A stretch of DNA of 54,118 bases from Allomyces macrogynus ATCC 38327 (Eukaryota > Blastocladiomycota > Blastocladiomycetes > Blastocladiales > Blastocladiaceae), in assembly GCA_000151295.1 (NCBI GenBank), contig GG745333.1, positions 1,538,963 to 1,593,080 on the forward strand, written 5' to 3'. The notes under the pieces are model-generated. The model saw only the letters and a list, made by a program, of their open reading frames with translations, was not told the origin of the DNA and made no database searches. Each line of letters opens with the position of its first letter. Positions within the stretch are counted from its first letter, which is position 1. The position numbers were made by a program, and so were the translations under genes. Shown here in pieces: positions 22,863 to 31,706 of the stretch.

Positions 22863-24318
22863 CTACTCTTGCGTCGGCGTAGGCTCCGCAGCGGCCTCGG
22901 TCGTGGCCGACTCGACGGACTCGCTCGTCTCGGCGGCGGGCGCCGCGGGGGTATCTTGCGTCGTCACAGCGGGCGCCTCGGTCGCGGCCGGCTCGTCCGT
23001 GGCAGCGGTGGTGGTGGCGGTCACGTCCTCGGTGGCGACAGCCGTCTCCTGGGCGGCATCGGAGGTGGCCGTCGGTGCCTCGGTCGCGACTTGGGTCTCC
23101 TGCGCGACCTCAGTCGTGGCCGTCACTTCTTCGGTCTGCGTCTCCTGGGCAGCGTCAGGCGTGGCAGTCGGCGCGTCGACAACCGTCGTCTGCAAGGCCT
23201 CGGACGTGGCGGCGGGCGCAGAAGCGGTCTCGGTACTGGGCTCCTCAGACGCGACGGCGGTGTCCTGGACGGTGGACGTGGCGACTTCGGTCTCTTGGGC
23301 GGCCGTGGAAGTGGCGACTTCGGTCTCCTGGACCGTGCTCGTCGCCACCTCCGTCTCATTCTCATCTTGAGTCGTGCTCGTGGCCGTCACCGTCTCCGAC
23401 AACTCGGTGGCCGCGAGCGTGGCACTGCCCAAGTCCGTCGACGACGCGACAACAACGCCGCCATTCACCGTGACAAACACAGTGACCGTCGCCTGCGTGC
23501 ACTGCGCTGGCTTGGTCGAGTACCAGGTCGCCGAGTAGAACTCGTCAGCCGCGGTCGTGGTGGCCTCCTCAGCGGCGGTCGTCGTCGCGTCGTTCGTAGC
23601 CGTGGCGGGAGTCACGGAATCGTCCGATACGGTCGTTGTGGTCGGCTCCTCGACGGCGGTCGTTGACGCGGGATCGTCGGCAATAGTCGAGGTCGCGGCG
23701 GGAACGGCGTCGTCCTGCGTCGCCGTCGTGGCCTCGTCGGCAATCGTCGCCGTCGCGACCAGCTCGTCCTGCGCCGTCGCCGTGGCCGCAACCTCGTCAA
23801 CAGACTTCGTTGCGGCAGCTTCCTCGTCGCTCACCGTCGTTGTCGCCACAACCTCCTCGTGGCTCGACTCCGACGTGGCCGTCGGCACCTCCTGGTCCTC
23901 GCCCTCTGTCGTCGTCGCGGTCTCGTCACCCTCCTGCTGCGTCACGTCCGTCCAGCCGTCCTCTGCCGCGGCCGTCACGGCCGGAACCTCGTCCTCGACG
24001 GTGGCGGTCGCGGGCCCGACGACGGCCGTGGCCACGGCCCACTCGGTCGTCGTTGCGGCGGCAGCGACGGCAGCGACGGCAGCAACGTCGGTGGTGGTGG
24101 CGGTGGCAATGCCGGGCGCGTCAGCGCGGTAGACGGCGTGTGGGTTGGGCAGGCTATGGTGGTGGAGTAGCATTGACAGTCAGTCTGGGGTGGGAGACAA
24201 AAACCGGGGGTGGAGAACGCGCGCCGTGCGGATCGCATCACGAAAAGCCGACGTACGCGTTGGCGGCCGTCGACACGAGCAGCGCGGCCACGAGAAGCTT
24301 GGACAGAGCAGACGTCAT
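22863..24318 (-). CDS. Secreted Thr/Val/Ala/Glu-rich mucin-like surface protein
   Basis: Exon 1 (24318-24257) encodes a clean signal peptide (KLLVAALLVSTAANA). A GTACGT intron of 102 nt leads to exon 2 (24153-22863), giving about 450 residues. The mature chain is almost entirely Thr, Val, Ala, Glu, Ser and Pro, with short repeats such as ETEVATSTVQ and DE-V/A-AATAT variants. This is the composition expected for heavily O-mannosylated cell-wall or secreted mucins. One non-repetitive island near the middle (EFYSATWYSTKPAQCTQ, then VTVFVTVNGG) contains the only cysteine of the mature protein and several aromatics, and may be a small folded unit. No GPI-anchor signal is evident at the C-terminus (TPTQE end). 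Confidence 0.82.
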
Positions 24319-25705
24319 TTTCGAAATGGTGGGTGGGGGTGGTGGGGGATATGCAAATCGTCTTCGTTGCGACGTCTTGAGGTGGAATCTGCGCGCGTCT
24401 TGGTGCAAGGCGACACGTCTAAAAGTATTGGGTGCGAGCGGACCGGACCAGCGGTACGACACGGGTGGAGCAAGGTATGCGAGGAAGGAAGGGATGCGCG
24501 AGGGAGCGGGGAGCAGGGAAAGGCGGGCGTGCGGTGCGCGGGCTTTATAGGCGGACGGCAGCTGCAGTTTCACGCGTGGTAGGCGCGAGCAAAGAAGCCG
24601 AACAGGCCGGATCGCTCGCATAAGGCTCGCAAAACAAGCACGCTTGGCGATGCGTGCGTGCGGACCTGGATGGCGCGCGAGCGAGCGAGTGCACGAGTGC
24701 CAAGCGCCGCGGCGAGAGCGGAGGCAGGAGAGTGGACACAGGGGCAATAGGTGGTGGAGGAGCCCGACGCGTCTCCCACCCAAAACGTGGATTCCGCGTG
24801 ACTTGGGCGTGACGAGGCGGGAGACGTTTCTTGTCAGGGCGATCGTCGCAGCAGGTTTGGCGGGCGATGCGAGCGACGGCGGTCGGTCGCGTCCTTGCCC
24901 TCGACCGGCCAGTCCACGCTCCACTGCGCAGGGGCAAGAAACGGTCGTGCTGGCCGACAGGATGGCGAGCTGTTTACGGTAGGTCGCCAGAGCGGGCGAG
25001 TGCCAAGTCGAGTGCCAAGGCGAACCTGAGCATGAACGTGGTCGCGGTGGAGCGCCGTGCTGGCGGTCGGTGCATGCCGTCGTTGCGGCAAGTCGCGGGC
25101 GGCGTCGGTCTTCTGCGGCGGTGGTGTTTCTTCCACGGCAAACGTTCCGCGCGGTCGTGATTGACGGTGCGGTCGTTCACGCTGCAACAGTTGCCCATGT
25201 GGGCCTTTGCCATGGGAGCGGTGTTGTCCACCGCAAGTCGGCGGCGCGCCGCTGGCCCGGCCAGGCCAAGTCCACCTGCCGACGCCGCTGCACACATCCC
25301 GCCATCCGCTTCTCCGCCCCATCTCTCCGCACCCCCGCGTTCCAAGACCCGCAAGAAATAAAACACGCTCGCGGCCGCGCGGCCTCTCTCTCGCCACCAG
25401 CTGCAGCAGCACCGTACCCGACCCGCCGCGCACCCGCCGTGCTCTCCACACTCTGCCCCGCGGATTGAGTTGCGAGTCCGCCGACACGCCCAGCGAACCC
25501 CCGCTTTCGACCCATATCGGCCCGTGCTGGTGCCGTCCAACTGCCGCAACCCTGCGCTCGCGCTGTCGCTCGTGCTGCTCGTTGACCACCGTGCGCCCGC
25601 GAGCGAGCTGGGCAGCCGCGTCACGAGCCTGACGCGCGTGCAAGCGAGACCAGCCAAGACCACGATCCGCACGCCGACACCAACGGCTCCAATCAACCAG
25701 ACACC
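24319..25705. other. Intergenic region, 1387 bp, no supported gene
   Basis: It lies between the divergent starts of the mucin-like gene and the disordered-protein gene. The sequence is GC-rich, so long open frames exist on both strands, but none has a recognisable motif or good splice structure. It presumably holds both promoters and 5' leaders. Confidence 0.4.
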
Positions 25706-27202
25706 ATGAAAAAACTCTTTGCCCGCGTGCGCCCAAAATCCAGCAAGGAGACGCTACGCTCCGCCGCCGCCCCGTCGGACCCGCCACCGGCACCTGCTTC
25801 GCCGGCAGCGACTGCTCCGCCACCCCCACTGGTCGCGCCGCACCCCTCCTCCTCCTCCTCCTCCTCCTCCAGTGCACCACCGCGCGCCAGCGCCGACCGC
25901 GACCGCGACTCGGCCGTGGCCCTGTCGATTGGCGCGACCAGTCCCGCGCCGCACTCGATCGCGAAACCCGTCGCAGCGGGCCACGCGTTCGCACCGGTAC
26001 CAACTATCGGAACCACGCCGCTCCGCCCGTCCGCGCGGACTGGTCAGTTGCCGTCGGACGACGAGGACGATGAGCGGCACCGCCGGCGTCGACCGGCCCA
26101 CCACCAGGGCGGAGGGCGTGCGCGTGCAGCGACTGCGGGCAGCGCGTACGCCGGCAGCCAGTACGCGGGCAGTTACGCCGGATCGACCTATGCCCCATCC
26201 GCGTACGCCGGATCGACCTACGCGCCCTCCAGCTACGCCGGGTCCGTCCGCGGCGGGCGCAGTGGTGGAGCGCGCAGCGTGCGCCCCGGGGGTGGGAACC
26301 GGTCAGACGCGGGCTCCTCGTCCTACTATTCCTCGTCCGACTCGGACGACGATTCGGATGAAGATGACGCACTGCACGTGTGGCGCACGCACGCGGACCC
26401 CCGAACCGGGCGGGTCTCGCCCGCACTGATGCACCGCGTCGAGTCGGACGCGCGGTCGGTCGTGTCGGTCGGAGCGTCCTCGGTTCGCGGCGGCCGAATG
26501 CCGCGGTCGCCGCTGGTCGCGGGGTTTGCGCCGCAACCACAGCCGTTTGCGCCGCAGCCGTTTGCGCCGCAGGCGCCGCGCGCGGTCCCCGCGGTCTCGC
26601 CGTACTGGGGCACACCCACGATTGCGTCGGGCGAGGACGATTCGGACGACGACGATAACCGGAGTGTGTTGGGATTACCGGTACCAAGGATCGGTGGCGG
26701 ATCGCGGCCAGCAAGTCCGTTTCTCGGCGTGGGGGGTGGACTCGCAACGTCGCCGTTTGTGGGATACCAGCCTCCACCGTCGCCCGGGCCCATGGGCATG
26801 GGCATGTCGCCGATGGGCATGGGGATGTACGCGCCGCCCATGTCACCCGGGATACGTCCCGTCGGTGCGCAGCCGCCGCCGCCGATGATGGTCGCGCCGC
26901 AGCCGATGATGCCGGGGATGGTGCCGATGGGGATGATGCCGCCGCCGAATGGGATTATGATGGCATATGGCGGGATGCCCGCCGCTATGCCGCCGCCGCC
27001 CGTTGCAGCCGACGCGAGTGCGCACCACAAGAAGAGCAAAAAGGTCAAGTCGGGTGACGCGGACGGCAAGCGCAAGAAGAAAAAGGGCAGCGGCAAGAGT
27101 AAGAAGAGCAGTCGCAGCAAGCATGGCGATGAGGGAGATGGGGAGGAGGAGGGGAGGCCGCGCCGGGATAGTGCCGCAGTCACGAGCACGACGGGGGCGT
27201 GA
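25706..27202 (+). CDS. Large intrinsically disordered low-complexity protein
   Basis: Single exon, 498 residues, with no recognised fold. Segments in order are: a basic start (MKKLFARVRPKSSKE), a Pro/Ala and poly-Ser region, a DDEDD-RHRRRR switch, a Tyr/Ala/Gly/Ser repeat near residues 145-180 (units of AGSxYAGS/YAPS), and a Ser/Asp cluster. After these come FAPQP repeats, a Met/Gly/Pro-rich part (PMGMGMSPMGMGM) and a Lys-rich tail with KRKKKKGSGKSKKSSRSK, ending in an acidic stretch. The composition suggests phase-separating, RNA-binding or scaffold behaviour, but that is inference. It is likely real because the frame uses GC-rich third positions consistently and starts with a clear ATG. Confidence 0.7.
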   Translation: MKKLFARVRPKSSKETLRSAAAPSDPPPAPASPAATAPPPPLVAPHPSSSSSSSSSAPPRASADRDRDSAVALSIGATSPAPHSIAKPVAAGHAFAPVPTIGTTPLRPSARTGQLPSDDEDDERHRRRRPAHHQGGGRARAATAGSAYAGSQYAGSYAGSTYAPSAYAGSTYAPSSYAGSVRGGRSGGARSVRPGGGNRSDAGSSSYYSSSDSDDDSDEDDALHVWRTHADPRTGRVSPALMHRVESDARSVVSVGASSVRGGRMPRSPLVAGFAPQPQPFAPQPFAPQAPRAVPAVSPYWGTPTIASGEDDSDDDDNRSVLGLPVPRIGGGSRPASPFLGVGGGLATSPFVGYQPPPSPGPMGMGMSPMGMGMYAPPMSPGIRPVGAQPPPPMMVAPQPMMPGMVPMGMMPPPNGIMMAYGGMPAAMPPPPVAADASAHHKKSKKVKSGDADGKRKKKKGSGKSKKSSRSKHGDEGDGEEEGRPRRDSAAVTSTTGA

Positions 27203-27643
27203 TGGGCTGTCGTGGTGCCGCTCGCACGGCGCGCTAGTCCGCGCGCGCGTCGGTCGCGCGGCGCCCTTTGGAGGAGGGCGTTTGGCGTCAATCTTGTTTT
27301 GTTTGCTTTGCTTTGCTTTGCTTTGCGTTCGTTTGGTTTCGTTTGGGCTGTTGGGTTCCGGTTTTGTACTCGTGCGGAGCGGCGTTAAATACAGGCATAC
27401 CCGTGGGGATCCGACTGGTGGACGGCGTGGAAATCAAGCACGATGTGTATCGGCGATCCCCGTCGATGGCGTCGATGCCGGCCAGGGCAGCTGCAATGGA
27501 GCAGTGCAAGTCGCGCAGTGGCAGGCCACATGGCCAGCGGCGCAACCCATTTCTCACCACCGATGGATCCTCCTCTGGCCTGCCGCCCTTCCTCTGCTCT
27601 CGATCTGCACCGCGCTGCCCGCCTCTCGCCATCAGTCGCCACC
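27203..27643. other. Intergenic region, 441 bp
   Basis: It holds the 3' flank of the disordered-protein gene, including a T-rich tract with (TTTGC)5, and the promoter and leader of the next plus-strand gene. No other element is recognised. Confidence 0.4.
27300..27324 (+). repeat. (TTTGC)5 pentanucleotide repeat in 3' flank
   Basis: Five perfect TTTGC units about 100 bp after the stop, continuing into a TTCGTTTGG-rich stretch. A similar array follows the bZIP gene. Confidence 0.85.
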
Positions 27644-28122
27644 ATGTCTGCCGCGCCGCTCACGATCCCCCGGCCCGCGATGCCCGCGGCCGCCGCCAGC
27701 GACTTGCCATCGTCATCGCCATCGCCATCGCCGGCTTCCTCCTCGACGTCCACACGCCGCGCGCCGCTCTCGGCCCTGCTCGCAGCGCGCGCCCCGACTA
27801 CCTCCTCGCTGAGCAGCAGCACGAGCTCCTCGCCGTCGTCCTCACCGTCGTCCTCGCCGCCCGCGCACGAGCCCTTCGACCCGTACCGGCACCCGCGGGC
27901 GATGGGCCTCGTTCAGGACCACGCGAGCGGTTTCATTTGGGTACACGAACTGTACGGTACTGGCTGCACTTGCGGACCCGACTGACCGCAATTGATGGCA
28001 ACAAGAACGATGAGGCCCTCGCGCCGTTGCGTGGCGGGTACATGTCCTCGCGCGACGCGCGCGCCGCGCAGCTCGCGTTCCTGGCGCGCACCGAGCCCAA
28101 GGTGTATGTCGTCCACGTCTAG
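27644..28122 (+). CDS. Small two-exon protein with Ser/Pro-rich N-terminus and compact C-terminal block, function unknown
   Basis: The ATG at 27644 is in a good context (GCCACCATG). Exon 1 (27644-27940) and exon 2 (28006-28122) join in phase 0 across a 65-nt intron with donor GTACAC, a GACTGACC branch-like site and an AAG acceptor, giving 137 residues. The first 90 residues are Ala/Ser/Pro-rich and disordered. The last 50 look folded: EPFDPYRHPRAMGLVQDH, SGFIWNDEALAPLRGGYM, then QLAFLARTEPKVYVVHV. Both halves of this block make sense only with the splice. I do not recognise the family. Its small size and its occurrence near ciliary genes fit, but do not prove, a flagellar microtubule-associated protein. 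Confidence 0.6.
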
Positions 28123-28483
28123 AAGGTGTCGCAGCAGCTCGTTGATCACTTTTTTTCACCTTCTCTTCTCGTTTCGCGGCAAGCTGGGCCGCGGGGGTCG
28201 CGAGGACGCACAGTTACCCTTGTTTTTCTTGATTGTTGGTGTCGCGCGCTGCCGGCCGACCCCAGAGAAAGGAGGAAGGATCGACTTTGGTGGCCTCCTT
28301 ACTCGCGCTCCGTCTTTTGTAAATACTGTTCTCCACCCGTTGCCTTGTCATTGCCCCTCCTTTCGTGCCCCCGTAATTGGATCTGTCGTGGCTGGGGTCT
28401 CTTCGACCATCGACCTTCGCGGGTCAATATCGCCCCGCTCTACTTGGCTTGAGAGAACGGAGGTTCGCGGCCGCAAACTGGCT

Positions 28484-28966
28484 TCACCTTCGCGCACTCG
28501 TGCTCGACGGTCTGTGTCGTGTCCGCCAATCCCCCGTCCACCGATGCGCATCGCGCGCCCGACTTGAATGCAATCGCATTCGACATTCTCCTCTCCTGGA
28601 ACACCTCTCCAAGCAGTTGTGCCACCCGCCTTGGATGCCTGCATCCAGAAGTAACTTGCATGCACAGTTGACAGCTCCGTCATCGATGACCACGGTGGAG
28701 CCGACGCACTCCGGCGCTGCGCGGCACGTATGCAGCGTGGGGACGCAGAAGAGGAGATCAGGTTCGACCAGAATTGCTGTGAAGAGAGGAGTGTTGACCT
28801 GAAAGGGAACATGAGCCGGTGTCGTCCGCCAGCGACACAATACAGGCGCGTCTCACACAAGTGTCTCCCACGGCCGGGACCGTCTCCACCAGGACATCCG
28901 TACGCACGAAATTGTGCCAGCGCGGAACGGCGAGCGCGGGCGCAGCCAGATCCTTGACGGGGGCTG
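28484..28966 (-). CDS. Candidate 3' exons of a cysteine-rich secreted protein
   Basis: Two minus-strand segments join in phase 0 across a 58-nt intron with good signals (GTGAGA donor at 28856, CCTTTCAG acceptor at 28799). The upstream segment (28966-28857) begins after a CACTAG acceptor and reads like ordinary protein (PALAVPRWHNFVRTDVLVE). The second (28798-28484) holds eight cysteines in about 65 residues: LLFCVPTLHTCRAAPEC, NCACKLLL, and HNCLERCSRRGEC. The end is probably earlier than the stop at 28484, because the last 40 residues are Arg/Ser/Thr-rich. No 5' exons or signal peptide could be linked, and the family is not recognised. Confidence 0.3.
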
Positions 28967-29064
28967 CTAGTGAGTGAGACGGTCAAGTCGCACTGGCGGC
29001 GCTCTTGTCCGAGCGAAGTCGCACACGCGCACGCAACCAGCGCCGTGCTCGGCCCTGGATCTCA

Positions 29065-29106
29065 GAGATATCCGCGACCACACCGCGAGATATCCGCGAC
29101 CACACC
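29065..29106. repeat. Two perfect direct copies of a 20-bp unit (22-bp period)
   Basis: GAGATATCCGCGACCACACC occurs at 29065-29084 and again at 29087-29106, separated by GC. The two copies are identical. Confidence 0.9.
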
Positions 29107-29822
29107 ATGAGGCTCGATAGTGTTTCTAGGCTCGGCTGAGACTGGGCTACCGTCTCCACCCCACGGCGGCACCCGCCGTCGCGTGTTCACCAGCGTGCAG
29201 CCCGACTCGCCCACGCGGTGAGATGTGGCGTCGTTGTCTCACCACATCCTGATCGTTTGCTTGGGTGCGAACCGAGCGGATTGACACTGACGTCGACGCT
29301 GTCGCGGACTCTGCGATTAGCCCGTCGGCACACAAATAAGCCGGACTGCACGGAGCCTGCAGGCCAAGCATGAAGTCGCGTCTCACGGATATATCTCACA
29401 GTCAACAGCCAGCAATGTGCTGGCAGCGGGACTGTGGCGGCATCAGCGTCGTCCTTGCGCAAAGCATTAGAGCAGGAGCGAGCGGAATCGAGCGCAGCCG
29501 GTACAGTTCCGGACCGCAGTTGGCCAACGTCCGCAGTCGGACTGGTGGACTGTGCGACAGGTCGAGAGCACGGCACGACATGATCTCCCACGGAACTACA
29601 CCAGCTGCCGGGTGCAGGATCACGGCCCGCTTCGCACGCGATTCATGGCCGCAATCCACCGACTGGCCATAGAGTCGTCAAATGGCGACATGATCGTCGC
29701 TCGGGTCACCATTTCGTCGCTGGGCTGGCGCATGGCAACCGATGTGGGATCGGTCTTGCGTCAATCATATTTACCAGGGTGAGGGAGGAATGACGATGGA
29801 GATCTGTCGCCGCCGGATCACC

Positions 29823-29913
29823 ATGGTGCGCATCCGATTCAAGTCCATGGCGGGCTTAGCGTTGACGTGGGCGGCAGTGGTGGCGCTGTCGTTTGCAGCT
29901 CACGCGACAAGAA
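29823..29913 (+). CDS. Candidate first exon: signal peptide followed by splice donor
   Basis: ATG at 29823 encodes a basic start (MVRIRFKS) and a 20-residue hydrophobic core (GLALTWAAVVALSFAAHA) with strongly GC-ending codons. A GTGAGC donor follows directly at 29914. This is the architecture of a secreted-protein first exon, as seen for the mucin-like gene. I could not assign the next exon, so it may be a degenerate gene or chance. Confidence 0.25.
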
Positions 29914-30673
29914 GTGAGCAACGCAAATGCCAGCGGGGTGCGCTGGCATCAGGTGGATGTGCTTCACCAATGAAAGGCTCCGGCCTGGCGCAAGCGCGGC
30001 GTAGGCCAGAATGTATTGATCGTTTGGTCGCCTGCGGTTGGCGTCGTCGTGTATTTGCTTTTGAGCTGAAAGCGCTGTGCTGAAATGAAAAGGAACTCAG
30101 ACCCGGAATGTTTCACACAACGGTGCTTGGCGGCCACAACATGAACGAAACAGGCCGCCAAGTCGGCGAAAGGGATGGCGTCGCTGTGCCGCTCGCTTGT
30201 GGCGACACTGGCCAGCATGGATGGCGCGCGAGCTGCGGCGGCAGGGTCGTGCGAGCGGTGTGACGGCACGCACGCGTGCCATTCAACCGTGCCAAGAGGA
30301 GCAGAACCAAACGCTGGCGTTGTCGTCCGTGATCCCTTTGGCCGCAAGGATTTCAGTTGGACACATTGTCGTGGAACACCAGTCGACGCCCTGAACCACG
30401 ACACCGACCGCCCGCTGACCCGCAGCAACCGCGGACCAGCTGGTCAGCACGAGCTGTCCGACCCCATGACGCGTCGCTTGTGGAGCCGGGTGCTTGTCGT
30501 GACCTTGTTCGAACTCATTGTCGTCGGTCGTGCCAAAAAACTGACCGACGCAGTCGGCCGGCCGCCCTGTCCGCGTCGTTGGCGACGAGCGACACGTTTG
30601 TGTTCGAGAGACCATTGCAGGCGTTTATCCTGTCCCACCCGGGTCTGGAAGAGGTTCAGCCAGGCACGCGGGA

Positions 30674-30707
30674 GGTAATGATAGACCCATGCGCGTGGGT
30701 CATTACC
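30674..30707. repeat. Imperfect inverted repeat (12-bp stem, 4-nt bulge, 6-nt loop)
   Basis: GGTAATGA and CCCA on the left pair with TGGGTCATTACC on the right around a TGCGCG loop. It lies in a stretch without a gene. Confidence 0.6.
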
Positions 30708-31706
30708 ATCCATCCGGAACCGCTTGCGCTTGCGTGCGAGCGGGCGCATGGCATTGGGACCGCAATATTTAGAACGATGCAGTGATAGAGAAGATCGTGC
30801 CGGCCCACGGCGGCGCGTCGCGTCTCGTGAGTGCGAGACAGGCGAGAGAGGCGTCGCCACACTCACGCTCTTTGGCGTCGTGTGCGTTGAAATGGTTCGT
30901 GCACGCGCAGCCAAATCACAGTCCCCTTCAGTTTACGGCAACGTGTGACCGTTAACGGCAACGAACAGCGCCGACCGGCGCCACTACTTGCGCCAAGGTG
31001 CCGAAGTCTCGTGCCGTTAACGGCAGGCACAGGCATGGCAGTGCGCCACACTACGTTACGTTTCCTTTGGTGATTGGATTGTGATGGGGGGCGGACCTGG
31101 CTGCGCAGCACGAGAAACGCCTGTCACGCGTCGCGCCTCCCCCGCATGGGCAAGCTCATGTGGCCGGGATAATCATTGCAAGCATTTTTTGGCGTCGTTA
31201 GGTGCTGCTGCCGTGGGTTGCGTTGCCGTCACTCGGTGCCAGCCGCCTGGCGGTGCGACCTCGGCTGGCCAATCTTGGCTGTCGCACAAGCTGACGTCCT
31301 TTCGCTTTCTTCATTCTTATTGTGCTCATGGGGTTGCGCCCATCCCATCATGAGACCGCGCCGCGCACTCCTCGTCGCTGTCACGCTCGACTTGCGCGCC
31401 GCCTCGACCTGCCCGTCGATGGGCAAACGAGAGTGAGGCCGGCGCGCGAGCGTACGACCCCATTTTCCGCGTCCATGGCAGTTCATGGCCCGGTCGCGCA
31501 ACACCACCGCCACTCTGGGCTCCTATAAGTACTGCCGCCCACGGCCCGCCCTTGACCAACACCCCGTTGCTGCCGCCGCGCGCTCAAGTCGCCCTCGACC
31601 GCCTTCGGCTATCACCAAGCTTCGCTCTCTGCCGGCCGCCCGTGCTGCAACCTCAGCCACAAGTACCTCGACCTCGCACCGCCGCCGCCCAGCTGCACCT
31701 TCCACC

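Larger units (their letters stand above)
28123..31706. other. 3.6-kb region without a confident gene
   Basis: This is the longest stretch lacking a recognisable family. GC content and third-position bias fall compared with neighbours, and all six frames hold only short open runs. Candidate exons are listed separately (28484-28966 minus, 29823-29913 plus). A frame at 30283-30615 (minus) also has coding-like codon use but no start, family or partners. Repeats and palindromes occur at 29065-29106, 30674-30707, 30949-30958 and 31012-31025. Confidence 0.5.

Noticed and set aside
24834..26003. 390-codon minus-strand open frame upstream of the disordered-protein gene
   Set aside because: Arg/Gly/Ala-rich antisense composition, overlaps the start of the plus-strand gene, and has no motif.
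30283..30615. Minus-strand frame with coding-like codon use (LVLTSWSAVAAGQRAVGVVV)
   Set aside because: Overlaps equally open plus-strand frames, has no start, family or consistent partner exons. Left as uncertain instead of annotated.
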